Source of the DNA: Streptantibioticus rubrisoli
GTDB taxonomy: Bacteria; Actinomycetota; Actinomycetes; Streptomycetales; Streptomycetaceae
Assembly (NCBI RefSeq): GCF_024436055.1
Contig: NZ_JANFNH010000044.1
Span: forward strand, 1-59,510
DNA length: 59,510 bases
Reading direction: 5' to 3'
The notes below the pieces were generated by a model. That model had not been told where the DNA came from, made no database searches, and saw only the letters and a list, made by a program, of their open reading frames with translations. Shown here one piece after another: positions 15,150-23,793 of this stretch. Numbering within the stretch: position 1 is the stretch's first letter; each line of letters starts with the position of its first letter. A program made the position numbers and the translations under genes.

Positions 15150-17576
15150 ATGAGCAGCCTCTTCGATGACAGTTTCCTGGCCGACATGGCCGCCATGGAG
15201 CCGGGCGAGGAACACCCTCCGCCGCCGGACGAGCACCCGGCGGAAGCGCTCCCGGACGACCTGTTCGGGGGCCGGTACGACACGCCGCCGCACGCGTTGG
15301 GCACGCTGCGCGACACGTACTACCGGGACGGCGCGCCGCGCCCCGTGGTGGACCCGTCGGCCCTGCTGGAGGGGCTGAACGAGAACCAGCGCGCCGCCGT
15401 GGTGCACTCCGGTTCCCCCCTGCTCATCGTCGCCGGCGCGGGCTCCGGCAAGACCCGGGTGCTGACCCACCGGATCGCCCATCTGCTCGCGGCGCGCCAT
15501 GTGCACCCCGGCCAGATCCTCGCGATCACCTTCACCAACAAGGCCGCGGGCGAGATGAAGGAGCGGGTGGAGCAGCTCGTCGGCCCGCGGTCGGCGGCGA
15601 TGTGGGTGTCCACCTTCCACAGCGCGTGCGTGCGCATCCTGCGCCGCGAGTCCAAGAAGCTCGGCTTCACCTCCAGCTTCTCGATCTACGACGCCGCCGA
15701 CTCCAAGCGCCTGATGGCCCTGGTCTGCCGCGATCTGGACCTGGATCCCAAGCAGTTCCCGCCGAAGTCGTTCAGCGCCCAGGTCTCCAACCTCAAGAAT
15801 GAGCTGATCGACGAGGAGACGTTCGCCGCCCGGGCGGAGAACCCGTTCGAGAAGAAGCTCGCCGAGGCGTACGCGCTCTACCAGGCCCGGCTGCGCGAGG
15901 CCAACGCGCTGGATTTCGACGACATCATCATGACCACCGTCCACCTGCTCCAGGCGTTCGAAGACGTCCGCGAGCACTACCGGCGCCGCTTCCGGCACGT
16001 GCTGGTGGACGAGTACCAGGACACCAACCACGCCCAGTACACCCTGGTGCGCGAGCTGGTCGGCAGCGGCGACGACGCCGCCGAGCTGTGCGTCGTCGGT
16101 GACGCGGACCAGTCGATCTACGCGTTCCGCGGTGCGACGATCCGCAACATCCTCCAGTTCGAGGAGGACTACCCGACGGCGACCACGATCCTGCTGGAGC
16201 AGAACTACCGCTCCACGCAGACCATCTTGTCCGCCGCCAACGCGGTCATCGAGCGCAACACCAGCCGCCGTCCGAAGAACCTGTGGACCGAGGCGGGCGC
16301 CGGACCGGTGATCACCGGCTATGTCGCCGACACCGAGCACGACGAGGCGCAGTACGTCGCCGAGGAGATCGACCGCCTCAGTGACGCGGGCGAGGCGAAA
16401 CCCTCCGATGTGGCGGTCTTCTACCGGACCAACGCCCAGTCCCGGGTCTTCGAGGAGATCTTCATCCGGGTCGGGCTGCCGTACAAGGTCGTCGGCGGAG
16501 TGCGCTTCTACGAGCGCAAGGAGGTCCGGGACGTCCTGGCCTACCTACGCGTTCTGGCCAATCCGGAGGACAGCGTTCCGCTGCGTCGGATCCTCAATGT
16601 CCCCAAGCGCGGCATCGGCGAACGCGCGGAGGCGATGATCGACGCGCTGTCGCTGCGCGAGAAGATCACCTTTCCCCAGGCGCTGCGCCGGGTGGACGAG
16701 GCGTACGGCATGGCGGCCCGCTCGGTCAACGCCGTCCGGCGGTTCAACGAGCTGATGGAGGAGCTGCGCACCATCGTCGAGTCCGGCGCGGGACCGGCGA
16801 CCGTGCTCGAAGCCGTTCTCGAACAGACCGGCTATCTCGCCGAGTTGCAGGCGTCCACCGATCCGCAGGACGAGACCCGGATCGAGAACCTCCAGGAACT
16901 CGCCGCCGTGGCCCTGGAGTTCGAGCAGGAGCAGCCGGAAGGCGTGCTGTCGGACTTCCTTGAGCAGGTCGCGCTGGTCGCCGACTCCGACCAGATCCCC
17001 GACGAGGAGGAGGGCGGCGGCGTCATAACGCTGATGACGCTGCACACCGCCAAGGGGCTTGAGTTCCCGGTGGTGTTCCTGACCGGCATGGAGGACGGCG
17101 TCTTCCCGCACATGCGCGCGCTCGGCCAGGCCAAGGAACTGGAGGAGGAGCGCCGCCTGGCGTACGTCGGCATCACCCGCGCCCGCGAGCGGCTCTACCT
17201 GACGCGCTCCGCGATGCGCAGCGCCTGGGGCCAGCCGTCGTACAACCCGCCGTCGCGGTTCCTTGAGGAGATTCCGGACAAGCTCATCGAGTGGAAGCGG
17301 ACGGGTGGTTCGGCGCCGTCGGTGTCCGCCGCGTCCGCTGCGCTGTCGGCCGGGCGCACCGGCAAGGCGGGGCCGTCCGGGTTCGCCACTCGGCGGGCGA
17401 AGGAGCGGCAGGTCGTCTCGCTGGCGGTCGGCGACCGGGTCACCCATGACTCGTTCGGGCTCGGCACGGTGGTCGCGGTCAAGGGCAGCGGGGACAACGC
17501 CGAGGCGACGGTGGACTTCGGGGACGACAAGCCGAAGCGGTTGTTGCTGCGGTACGCGCCGGTCGAGAAGCTCTGA
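15150..17576 (+). CDS. pcrA: ATP-dependent DNA helicase PcrA/UvrD
   Basis: An 808 aa superfamily 1A 3'-5' helicase, slightly longer than usual because of an acidic N-terminal extension of about 70 residues. Motifs in order: Q motif LNENQ, Walker A GAGSGKT at 96-102, TFHSAC, Walker B VDEYQDTN, GDADQSIYAFRGA, NYRST, TLHTAKGLEF and YVGITRAR. The C-terminal about 60 residues (VGDRVTHDSFGLGTVV...VDFGDDKPKRLLLRYAPVEKL) form the Tudor-like domain that binds RNA polymerase in PcrA. Acts in nucleotide excision repair and replication-transcription conflict clearance. Its promoter fits the DNA-damage consensus. Confidence 0.97.
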   Translation: MSSLFDDSFLADMAAMEPGEEHPPPPDEHPAEALPDDLFGGRYDTPPHALGTLRDTYYRDGAPRPVVDPSALLEGLNENQRAAVVHSGSPLLIVAGAGSGKTRVLTHRIAHLLAARHVHPGQILAITFTNKAAGEMKERVEQLVGPRSAAMWVSTFHSACVRILRRESKKLGFTSSFSIYDAADSKRLMALVCRDLDLDPKQFPPKSFSAQVSNLKNELIDEETFAARAENPFEKKLAEAYALYQARLREANALDFDDIIMTTVHLLQAFEDVREHYRRRFRHVLVDEYQDTNHAQYTLVRELVGSGDDAAELCVVGDADQSIYAFRGATIRNILQFEEDYPTATTILLEQNYRSTQTILSAANAVIERNTSRRPKNLWTEAGAGPVITGYVADTEHDEAQYVAEEIDRLSDAGEAKPSDVAVFYRTNAQSRVFEEIFIRVGLPYKVVGGVRFYERKEVRDVLAYLRVLANPEDSVPLRRILNVPKRGIGERAEAMIDALSLREKITFPQALRRVDEAYGMAARSVNAVRRFNELMEELRTIVESGAGPATVLEAVLEQTGYLAELQASTDPQDETRIENLQELAAVALEFEQEQPEGVLSDFLEQVALVADSDQIPDEEEGGGVITLMTLHTAKGLEFPVVFLTGMEDGVFPHMRALGQAKELEEERRLAYVGITRARERLYLTRSAMRSAWGQPSYNPPSRFLEEIPDKLIEWKRTGGSAPSVSAASAALSAGRTGKAGPSGFATRRAKERQVVSLAVGDRVTHDSFGLGTVVAVKGSGDNAEATVDFGDDKPKRLLLRYAPVEKL

Positions 17577-17593
17577 CGCTCCGCTGGGTTTCG

Positions 17594-17645
17594 GCAGCGC
17601 CCCGAAGGGGCGCGGGGAACTGCGCGACCAGCCACAACGGTGCCG
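17594..17645. terminator. Streptomyces-type 3' hairpin element
   Basis: GCGCCCC (17597-17603), loop GAA, GGGGCGC (17607-17613), followed by GGGGAACTGCGCGACCAGCC. This hairpin plus GCGCGACCAGCCAC tail is, from memory, a recurrent intergenic element downstream of Streptomyces genes. Here it separates convergent pcrA and the M23 gene. Confidence 0.6.
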
Positions 17646-17686
17646 CAGATGACCGACGGCGTATCGTCGCACTCCCAGCGGAGCGC

Positions 17687-18748
17687 TCAGCGCGGGTCCA
17701 GGCCGTGGGAGGTCAACCACGGTAGAGGGTCCACCGGTTCACCGCCGTGCGGGCGGACCTCGAAGTGCAGGTGCGGGCCCGTGGTGTTGCCGGTGTTGCC
17801 GGAGTAGGCGATGACCGTGCCCGCACGGACGGTGCCGGTGCGGACCTTGGTACTGCTCAGATGGCAGTACCAGGTCTCGGTGCCGTCGGGAGCGGTGACT
17901 ATGGCCATGTTGCCGTAGGACGGGTTCCACTTGGTGCGCACCGTGCCGTCGGTGGCCGCCATGACGGGGGTGCCGTCGCTCACCGGGAAGTCGATACCGG
18001 TGTGCACCGACATCCAGTTGATGCCCGCCTGGCCGAAGTAGGCGCTCAACCCCCGCTGGGTGACGGGCAGTACGAACTTCGGCCGCATCGCCTCCTTGCG
18101 GGCGGCCTCGGCCGCCTTCCGCTTCGCCTCCTGCGCCTGCCGGTTCCTCAGGTCAAGGCGCTGCTGGGCGCGGCTGGCCCGGTTGGCGAAGTCATCGGCG
18201 CCGTGGCTGACATCGGACAACTGCTGGTCGAGTTTGCCGGCCGCGGCCTTGGCCGGGGCGGGCTCGGCCTGGGGCGTCGTGCCCTCGTGGTGGCCGGCGG
18301 CGACGCTGCTCACCGCGGCGGCGGTCACTCCCATGACCGCCATCGACGGCACGCCGACGGTGAGCATCGCGGACCGCCGGGAGCGTCTGACGGTGCGCCG
18401 CCGACGCCCCGGTCCGCTGGACTGCCGTACGGCGGGCTCGGGTTGCGGCGTCAGGGCGGGGGGCTCGGCCGGTGCTGGTTCGGCGGGACCGGTCATCACC
18501 GCTGTGTAGTCGGCGATGTGCTGTGGATCGGCGGGGTAACTGCCGGTCTCATACGTCCCGGTGTCGTATGTGTGGAATACCGGGTAGCCGCCGGTGTCGT
18601 GGACCTGGTAATCCCCGTGCCCGGTATACGGGTCATATGCGCTGCCCGGGGCATATGCGACGGCCGTGCTGTCGAAGTGCGCATACGTGCCGGTCTCGTA
18701 CGCCCCGGTGGAATACCCGTCGTAGCCGTACGTGCCGTACTCGTCCAC
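17687..18748 (-). CDS. secreted M23 family metallopeptidase
   Basis: A 353 aa protein from the GTG at 18748 (GAAG five bases upstream; a TTG one codon earlier is possible). The N-terminal about 90 residues are a Tyr/Gly/Thr-rich low-complexity region with YETGTY/YDTGTY repeats, then a basic stretch (GRRRRTVRRSRR), one membrane or signal helix, a short coiled coil with EAKRKAAEAARK, and a LytM/M23 domain. Zn ligands are visible: His and Asp in VHTGIDF and the HLHFEV His-x-His. Predicted peptidoglycan endopeptidase. The membrane segment lies unusually far in, so the cytoplasmic tail is long. Confidence 0.9.
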   Translation of the reverse strand: MDEYGTYGYDGYSTGAYETGTYAHFDSTAVAYAPGSAYDPYTGHGDYQVHDTGGYPVFHTYDTGTYETGSYPADPQHIADYTAVMTGPAEPAPAEPPALTPQPEPAVRQSSGPGRRRRTVRRSRRSAMLTVGVPSMAVMGVTAAAVSSVAAGHHEGTTPQAEPAPAKAAAGKLDQQLSDVSHGADDFANRASRAQQRLDLRNRQAQEAKRKAAEAARKEAMRPKFVLPVTQRGLSAYFGQAGINWMSVHTGIDFPVSDGTPVMAATDGTVRTKWNPSYGNMAIVTAPDGTETWYCHLSSTKVRTGTVRAGTVIAYSGNTGNTTGPHLHFEVRPHGGEPVDPLPWLTSHGLDPR

Positions 18749-18870
18749 CAAAACTTCGCTTTCGCCTCGGCATCGGAGGAATCAGCGGCGACTGTATCCC
18801 GCCCTACCGGATGCCGACAATCTCCACGCGGGTTCGGGCAGGCGCGCGAAGAACATCCGACCGCCCGGGG

Positions 18871-19704
18871 TCATGCGGCGTCCACTGCTCCGCCGTGCTC
18901 CTCGTCCGCGCTCAGCGCCTGCTGAATCGCCGCCACCACCGCGCCGTTGACCGGGAACGTCAGATGTCCGATGGCGGGCGCCCGGACGTTGTGGGCGGTC
19001 AGGTCGGGATGGTCGAGCCGAGCTGTTTCGGCGGGCACCATGAATTCGTCGAGTTCGCTCCAGAAGGCGACGAAGCGGGTACGGCAGCCAATCGCCGGAT
19101 TCCCGAGTTCGAGCAGCAGTTCGGAATTCGGCCGCATTTGCCGAATAAGCGGATGCGGGCTGGCGAACGGTATGACGCGGGTCCCGGAGTGCGGTGTGCC
19201 GAGGGTGACGACCGTACGCACCCGGGCGTCGCCGCCCAGCCGCTGCACGTAATAGCGGGCGACCAGGCCGCCCAGACTGTGTCCGACGATGTCGATCCGC
19301 TGGTGGCCGGTGAGTTCGCAGAGCCGCTCCACCTGCTCGGCCAATAACGCCGCCGCGTCGCGCACATCGCAGGTCAGCGGTGAGTAGTTGAGCGCCTGCA
19401 CGGTGGTCCAGCCGTTCCGCCGCAGGCTGCGGGAGAGCAGGGCGAAGACCGACCGGTTGTCCACGAAGCCGTGCAGCAGCAGCACGGGGGGCGGACCGCA
19501 GGGTGCCGCCGGAATCCGGCGCTCCGCGAGTGCGTCGCCGCCCGCGGTGCCGCGCTGGTCGGCGGTGCGCTCCTGCAGGACGCCGGTGGGGTAGAGCAGC
19601 AGGTGCCCGGCCAGCACCACCAGCTCCACTCCGGTGGCCCGCAGCAGGGCGAGCGAGCGCAGCAGCCTGCGCCAGCCCAGGTCCGTCAAGGACAGATCAA
19701 CCAT
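18871..19704 (-). CDS. alpha/beta-hydrolase, secreted-lipase-like
   Basis: A 277 aa alpha/beta hydrolase of the triacylglycerol lipase type. Oxyanion region LLLHGFVDNRS, nucleophile elbow GHSLGG (Ser), catalytic His probably in IGHLTF. A hydrophobic segment near the N-terminus (VELVVLAGHLLLYPTGVL) may anchor it in the membrane. It contains a TTA leucine codon (genome bases 19345-19347, minus strand), making translation dependent on the developmentally controlled bldA tRNA in streptomycetes. Substrate not predictable. ATG start at 19704. Confidence 0.85.
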   Translation of the reverse strand: MVDLSLTDLGWRRLLRSLALLRATGVELVVLAGHLLLYPTGVLQERTADQRGTAGGDALAERRIPAAPCGPPPVLLLHGFVDNRSVFALLSRSLRRNGWTTVQALNYSPLTCDVRDAAALLAEQVERLCELTGHQRIDIVGHSLGGLVARYYVQRLGGDARVRTVVTLGTPHSGTRVIPFASPHPLIRQMRPNSELLLELGNPAIGCRTRFVAFWSELDEFMVPAETARLDHPDLTAHNVRAPAIGHLTFPVNGAVVAAIQQALSADEEHGGAVDAA

Positions 19705-20121
19705 GGCCCGACCTCCCCGTTTTCGGTGCCGGGAAGACAGGCCTGGCCCCCCGCGGCCCCTGCGGGTCGCCGAGTGGTGCCCTTCGGCCCCGCCCGCACC
19801 GACGGCTCGGCGGGCAAAGCCGTACCGCCGTGCCGTGCGGCTGGCGGCACGGGGGTACGGCGACCTGGCTGCGGCTCCCCAGGTAGACGAGCGGCCCGCC
19901 TGCCACCACCCGGTCGCTACGGGTGGCGCGCTACGGACGAGGCGCTACGGACGACGAGGGCGCAGATGCGGGCCGACGCTCGAATGAACGTGTCCCACGT
20001 GTGATTTCCCCCTCCCTTGGCGCCGCGAAACTGCCGGGTGCGCGATGCTGTAGATAACGTTCGTTCACGCTGGAGCCGATGGCGCTCCCGGTCGCAGCGA
20101 TGGCATGGCATGGAGGCAGTG
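19705..20121. other. 417-base intergenic region before icmB
   Basis: No convincing gene. Small open frames on both strands have no family resemblance and no RBS. There is a 14-base tandem repeat (GCGCTACGGACGAG at 19928-19941, again from 19942, last base differing) and a TAGATA box at 20051-20056 that could be the icmB -10 element, without a clear -35. Confidence 0.5.
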
Positions 20122-20529
20122 ATGGGTGTGTCCGGTCCGATCCGCGTGGTGGTGGCCAAGCCGGGTCTCGACGGTCACGACCGTGGGGCCAAGGTCATCG
20201 CCCGGGCGCTGCGCGACGCGGGCATGGAGGTCATCTACACCGGTCTGCACCAGACCCCGGAGCAGATCGTGGACACCGCCATCCAGGAGGACGCCGACGT
20301 GATCGGTCTGTCCATCCTCTCCGGCGCGCACATGACGCTGTTCGCCAAGGTGATCGAGCTGCTGAAGGAACGGGACGCGGCGGACATCAAGGTGTTCGGT
20401 GGGGGGATCATCCCCGAGGCGGACATTCCGCCGCTCAAGGAGCTGGGGGTCGCGGCGATCTTCACTCCTGGGACGCCGACCAGCGACGCGGTGGCGTGGG
20501 TACGGGAGAACGTGAGGCAAGCGGCGTAG
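20122..20529 (+). CDS. icmB: isobutyryl-CoA mutase-type small B12-binding subunit
   Basis: A 135 aa stand-alone cobalamin-binding domain. Base-off B12 motif DGHDRG (Asp17-x-His19-x-x-Gly22), then GLSILSG and VFGGGIIP. Length and sequence match IcmB, the small subunit that pairs with a separately encoded large subunit IcmA to interconvert isobutyryl-CoA and n-butyryl-CoA; in S. coelicolor icmB is likewise unlinked to icmA. ATG at 20122 has GGAGG five bases upstream. Pairing with another mutase large chain (methylmalonyl- or 2-hydroxyisobutyryl-CoA type) cannot be excluded. Confidence 0.85.
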   Translation: MGVSGPIRVVVAKPGLDGHDRGAKVIARALRDAGMEVIYTGLHQTPEQIVDTAIQEDADVIGLSILSGAHMTLFAKVIELLKERDAADIKVFGGGIIPEADIPPLKELGVAAIFTPGTPTSDAVAWVRENVRQAA

Positions 20530-20652
20530 CCGCTGCCCGCCGGACGTTTCGGGACTCGCCCACCCGCCCGCGCCCTTGCGCGCAGCGCAACCCGCACCGG
20601 CTGTGCGCAACGGCACCGCACAGGCTGAGCGCAAACGGGTGGGCGGATGGCG

Positions 20653-22257
20653 CTAGCCCGCGAGCTCCTGCAGCATGGCCGCCCGTAGCCGAAGCGTGGT
20701 GACCAACCGCTGGAACGCCTCCGACCAGTACGCCCCGGAACCGGGAGACGCGTTCGAACCGTCCTCCGCGGTCGCCGTGAGCGGCTCCAGGCGTTCCGCC
20801 AGCCCCGGGTCAAGGCAGCGCTCCGCCAACCCCATCACACCGCTGAAGCTCCACGGGTAGCTGCCCGCCTCCCGCGCGATGTCCAACGCGTCGACCACCG
20901 CCCGCCCCAGCGGCTCCGCCCACGGCACCGCGCACGCGCCCAGCAACTGGAACGCCTCCGACAGGCCGTGCCCGGCGATGAACTCGGCCACCCAAACCGC
21001 CCGTTCGTCCTCCGGCAGCACGGACAGCAGCTTCGCCGGGTCCCCGACGGCGGCCACCGCACCGGCCGGTACCGGCGGCGGCCCGAGCAGTGCCCGGGCC
21101 CACCGCGCGTCCCGCTGCCGCACCGCCGCCCGGCACCAGGCCGCGTGCAGGTCCGGTTGCCAGTCGTCGGCCACCTCCAGCGCCGCTATCTGCTCCGGCG
21201 TGCGCCCCCCGAACCGGTCCCGCCATATGGCCAGTGGCGCGCCCTCCACCAACTGGCCCAGCCACCAGGACCGTTCACCGCGCCCCGGCGGCGGGGTGGC
21301 GGTCACCCCGTCCCGTTCCATCGCCGCGTCGCAGGCGTGCGGCGCCTCGACCACGATGCGTGGACCGACCCCCGTACGGTCCAACGCGACGCAGGCCAGG
21401 GCCCGTTCGGTCATGCGGTGGGAGAGCGCCGAGCCGGGCAGCGCGGACAGCAGCTCGGCGGCGGTGGCGCGGACGTTGCGGCTGCGGTCGGTGAGCGCCT
21501 GTTCCAGGAACGGCTCATCGTCCGGGCCGAGACCGGTGCGCAGCGCGTCGAGGAACAGCAGCCGATCCTCGGCCCGCTCCTTCGCCCAGGTGCCGCTCAG
21601 CAGCGCGAGCCCGGCGGCCGGATCGCGCTCCCGGATGCGGGTGAGCAGCGCCACGCGCTCCGCGAACAGTCCCTCGTCCCACAACCGTTGGGCCGCCCGC
21701 GGGTCTGCTGCGGCGTCCCCGGCGGCGCCCCGGTTGCCCGAGCGCAGGGCGAACTTCCACTCCGGGTTCAGCTCGGCCAGCCACAGGGCGCGCGGACCGG
21801 CCAGCGCGAGTGCGTCGGACCGCAGGTCGGTGCGGGCCCGCGCGGCGTCCAGCAGGTCCGGAAGCACCGCGTCCGGGGCGCGGTACCCATACCGTCCGGC
21901 TGCCGCCAGCCACTGCGGCAGCAACTCGGCGAGGCTGGGCGCCGCGCCGCGCCGTCCGCCGCCTGAACCACCGTGGTGCGTACGGTCGTTGAGCAGGTCG
22001 CGGAGACGGGACCGGGCGGCGGGTGGGGGCAGCGGACGTGGATCGTCCGGTGCCACCGCGGGGCGTGGCGCGCTACGGGCCGGGCGCAGTCCGGCGCGGC
22101 GGCGCACGGTGGCGACGGCCGCCGCGTCCAGCAGCGCCCCCGCCGGATCGACGGGCTCGGCACCGACCTCTATGGGTGGTCTGCGCCGGGTGGTGCCCAG
22201 CAGCGCGGCGGAGACCAGCTCCTCCCAGGCCGGTGCTGTGTGCTCGGTGATGGTCAT
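20653..22257 (-). CDS. DUF5691 family protein
   Basis: A 534 aa soluble protein starting WEELVSAALLGTTRRRPP, the hallmark N-terminus of DUF5691. The rest is Ala/Leu/Arg-rich helices with HEAT-like repeats (for example DRSRNVRATAAELLSALPGSAL), suggesting a scaffold. No catalytic motif seen. It lies 46 bases downstream of the SWIM gene on the same strand, probably in one operon, and divergent from the MoxR/DUF5682/VWA operon with which these families habitually co-occur. Biochemical role unknown. Confidence 0.82.
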   Translation of the reverse strand: MTITEHTAPAWEELVSAALLGTTRRRPPIEVGAEPVDPAGALLDAAAVATVRRRAGLRPARSAPRPAVAPDDPRPLPPPAARSRLRDLLNDRTHHGGSGGGRRGAAPSLAELLPQWLAAAGRYGYRAPDAVLPDLLDAARARTDLRSDALALAGPRALWLAELNPEWKFALRSGNRGAAGDAAADPRAAQRLWDEGLFAERVALLTRIRERDPAAGLALLSGTWAKERAEDRLLFLDALRTGLGPDDEPFLEQALTDRSRNVRATAAELLSALPGSALSHRMTERALACVALDRTGVGPRIVVEAPHACDAAMERDGVTATPPPGRGERSWWLGQLVEGAPLAIWRDRFGGRTPEQIAALEVADDWQPDLHAAWCRAAVRQRDARWARALLGPPPVPAGAVAAVGDPAKLLSVLPEDERAVWVAEFIAGHGLSEAFQLLGACAVPWAEPLGRAVVDALDIAREAGSYPWSFSGVMGLAERCLDPGLAERLEPLTATAEDGSNASPGSGAYWSEAFQRLVTTLRLRAAMLQELAG

Positions 22258-22303
22258 GGTTCCCCCTTTGTTCGTGCCTGCCGCCGAAGCGCGGCGAAGC
22301 CCG

Positions 22304-23659
22304 TCACAGCGCTACCGGCCGCGCCGCCGACCAGGTCGTCAGCGGGGTGAAGCCCCGGTGTCCCACGGTGCCGAAGACGGTGACCGGACGACCGCCCGAG
22401 ACCGCGGCGAGCCGCCACAGGCCGGGCCGCCCCAGCCGCCGCGGGTCCACCGGAAGCGCTGAGTCCCCTTCCGCGTCGGCCAGTTGCCAGCCGCACTGGT
22501 CCGGTATCGGCACCACCCCGGCCAGTACCACCGGCCATTCGTCCAGCCAGGGATCGGCGCCCAGCGCCACCCCGTACCCGGTCAGCGCCTCTTGGACCGG
22601 CACGCCAGGCGGTGTCTGCCCGGCGGTCGGCGGGCCGTACCGGGTGCCCAGCGCGGCGCGCAGCGGCAGGCCGCCGGGGTGGTAGGCCAGCTCCGCCTCC
22701 AGCGACCGGCCCACCGGCAGCGTCACCTCCGGCGCCCGGCCCGCCGCGCCGAACGAGAGCAGCAGCGCCGCACGGCGGCTGCGCGCACCGAGCAGCCAGA
22801 TGCGGCGGGTGGTCATCGTCCCTTCCACGCTGTCCTGTTGGGCGAGCACCAGCCAGCTGTCCCGGAGCGTCGGCCCGGCCAGCAACTCCGCGCTGGCGGT
22901 GGTGAATCCGAGCCGGGAGCGGACCGTGTCGGCCAGGGGACCTGGCAGCGAGTCCAGGTTGAGGCAGCCGCGGGCCAGCAGGTGCAGCATCGCGTACTCC
23001 TCCAGCAGCCGCGACGGCCAGTCGCCGCCCGACGCCGGTATCGCCGCCAAGTCCCGTACACGCGCGGCGAGTCCGGGGGCCTGGGCGTCGACCATGCGGG
23101 CGGCGACGCCCTCCCAGCCGCGCTGCTCCTCCCGGCCCATGGCCAGGCCGCTGCGCAACTGGTCGGCCAGCCGCGCCTCAAGTTCCGTCGCGCCCGCCGC
23201 CACCCGTTGGGCGCGCCGCTCGGCGCGCTTGCGAGCCGCCGCGGGATCAGCCGCCGCGCTCGCGCCGCGCGCGGTCTTCTCGCGCGCCGCCGCCGTGCGC
23301 TTGGCGTGCCACTGCGCCACCCACTGCGGTGGCGTCCCCTCATCCGTGGCCGTGGGCACCTCGCCGCGCGCCCACAGCAGTAGCAGCGCCAGGGCGTGCT
23401 TGCACGGGAACTTGCGGCTCGGGCAACTGCAGTTGAACGCCGGACCGGCGAGGTCGACGGCCGTGCGGTACGGCTTGCTGCCGCTGCCCGCGCACAGCCC
23501 CCACACCACCGCACCGCCGCCGTCCCCCGACGGCCCCGACGTGCCCGTGCCGGTCCACGGTCCCGGCGCGGCGAGCCGGGTACCGGCCTTTTGTGACGCG
23601 GCGTCAGGAGCGAGTGCGAGCACTTGCTCCACCGACCACCGCTGCTCGGTGTCCTCCAT
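22304..23659 (-). CDS. SWIM zinc-finger protein
   Basis: A 451 aa protein. The SWIM motif is at about 81-92: CSCPSRKFPCKH (Cys-x-Cys-x6-Cys-x-His). Such zinc fingers bind DNA or protein. A charged Arg/Ala/Lys-rich region (about 120-175) follows, then a globular C-terminal half of unknown fold. Start: the ATG at 23659 lies seven bases after a TAGCGT -10 box and has no RBS, so the mRNA appears leaderless and the longer frame to 23761 is excluded. It is the first gene of the minus-strand arm of the island and is driven by a DNA-damage-type promoter. Confidence 0.85.
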   Translation of the reverse strand: MEDTEQRWSVEQVLALAPDAASQKAGTRLAAPGPWTGTGTSGPSGDGGGAVVWGLCAGSGSKPYRTAVDLAGPAFNCSCPSRKFPCKHALALLLLWARGEVPTATDEGTPPQWVAQWHAKRTAAAREKTARGASAAADPAAARKRAERRAQRVAAGATELEARLADQLRSGLAMGREEQRGWEGVAARMVDAQAPGLAARVRDLAAIPASGGDWPSRLLEEYAMLHLLARGCLNLDSLPGPLADTVRSRLGFTTASAELLAGPTLRDSWLVLAQQDSVEGTMTTRRIWLLGARSRRAALLLSFGAAGRAPEVTLPVGRSLEAELAYHPGGLPLRAALGTRYGPPTAGQTPPGVPVQEALTGYGVALGADPWLDEWPVVLAGVVPIPDQCGWQLADAEGDSALPVDPRRLGRPGLWRLAAVSGGRPVTVFGTVGHRGFTPLTTWSAARPVAL

Positions 23660-23666
23660 GCCCACG

Positions 23667-23689
23667 ACGCTACGAGCCGCCACTGACAA
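23667..23689 (-). promoter_or_regulatory. RecA-NDp (PafBC-type) DNA-damage promoter, SWIM operon
   Basis: On the minus strand TTGTCAGTG (23689-23681), eight bases, TAGCGT (23672-23667). This matches TTGTCRGTG-N8-TANNNT at every fixed position and has the TTGTCAGTGGC form described for Streptomyces recA. Predicted transcription start is at or next to the ATG (23659). Confidence 0.85.
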
Positions 23690-23726
23690 TCGGCGCTGAC
23701 CTGCGGATTTCCCGCGCCAACCGGGA

Positions 23727-23749
23727 TTGTCAGTGGCCTCGTGCAACCT
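23727..23749 (+). promoter_or_regulatory. RecA-NDp (PafBC-type) DNA-damage promoter, MoxR operon
   Basis: TTGTCAGTG (23727-23735), eight bases, CAACCT (23744-23749). The -35-like part is identical to the divergent copy over 13 bases (23679-23691 versus 23725-23737); the -10 has C for the first T. The mRNA leader would be about 40 bases, consistent with the GGGGGAG RBS before the MoxR ATG at 23794. Confidence 0.7.
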
Positions 23750-23793
23750 GAGACCGCACAAGTTTCCTGTCTGGGACGAACGTTGGGGGAGCC

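Noticed and set aside
19697-19909. 70-codon minus-strand frame upstream of the lipase
   Set aside because: No RBS, no domain, Arg/Gly/Pro-rich composition typical of non-coding GC-rich sequence.
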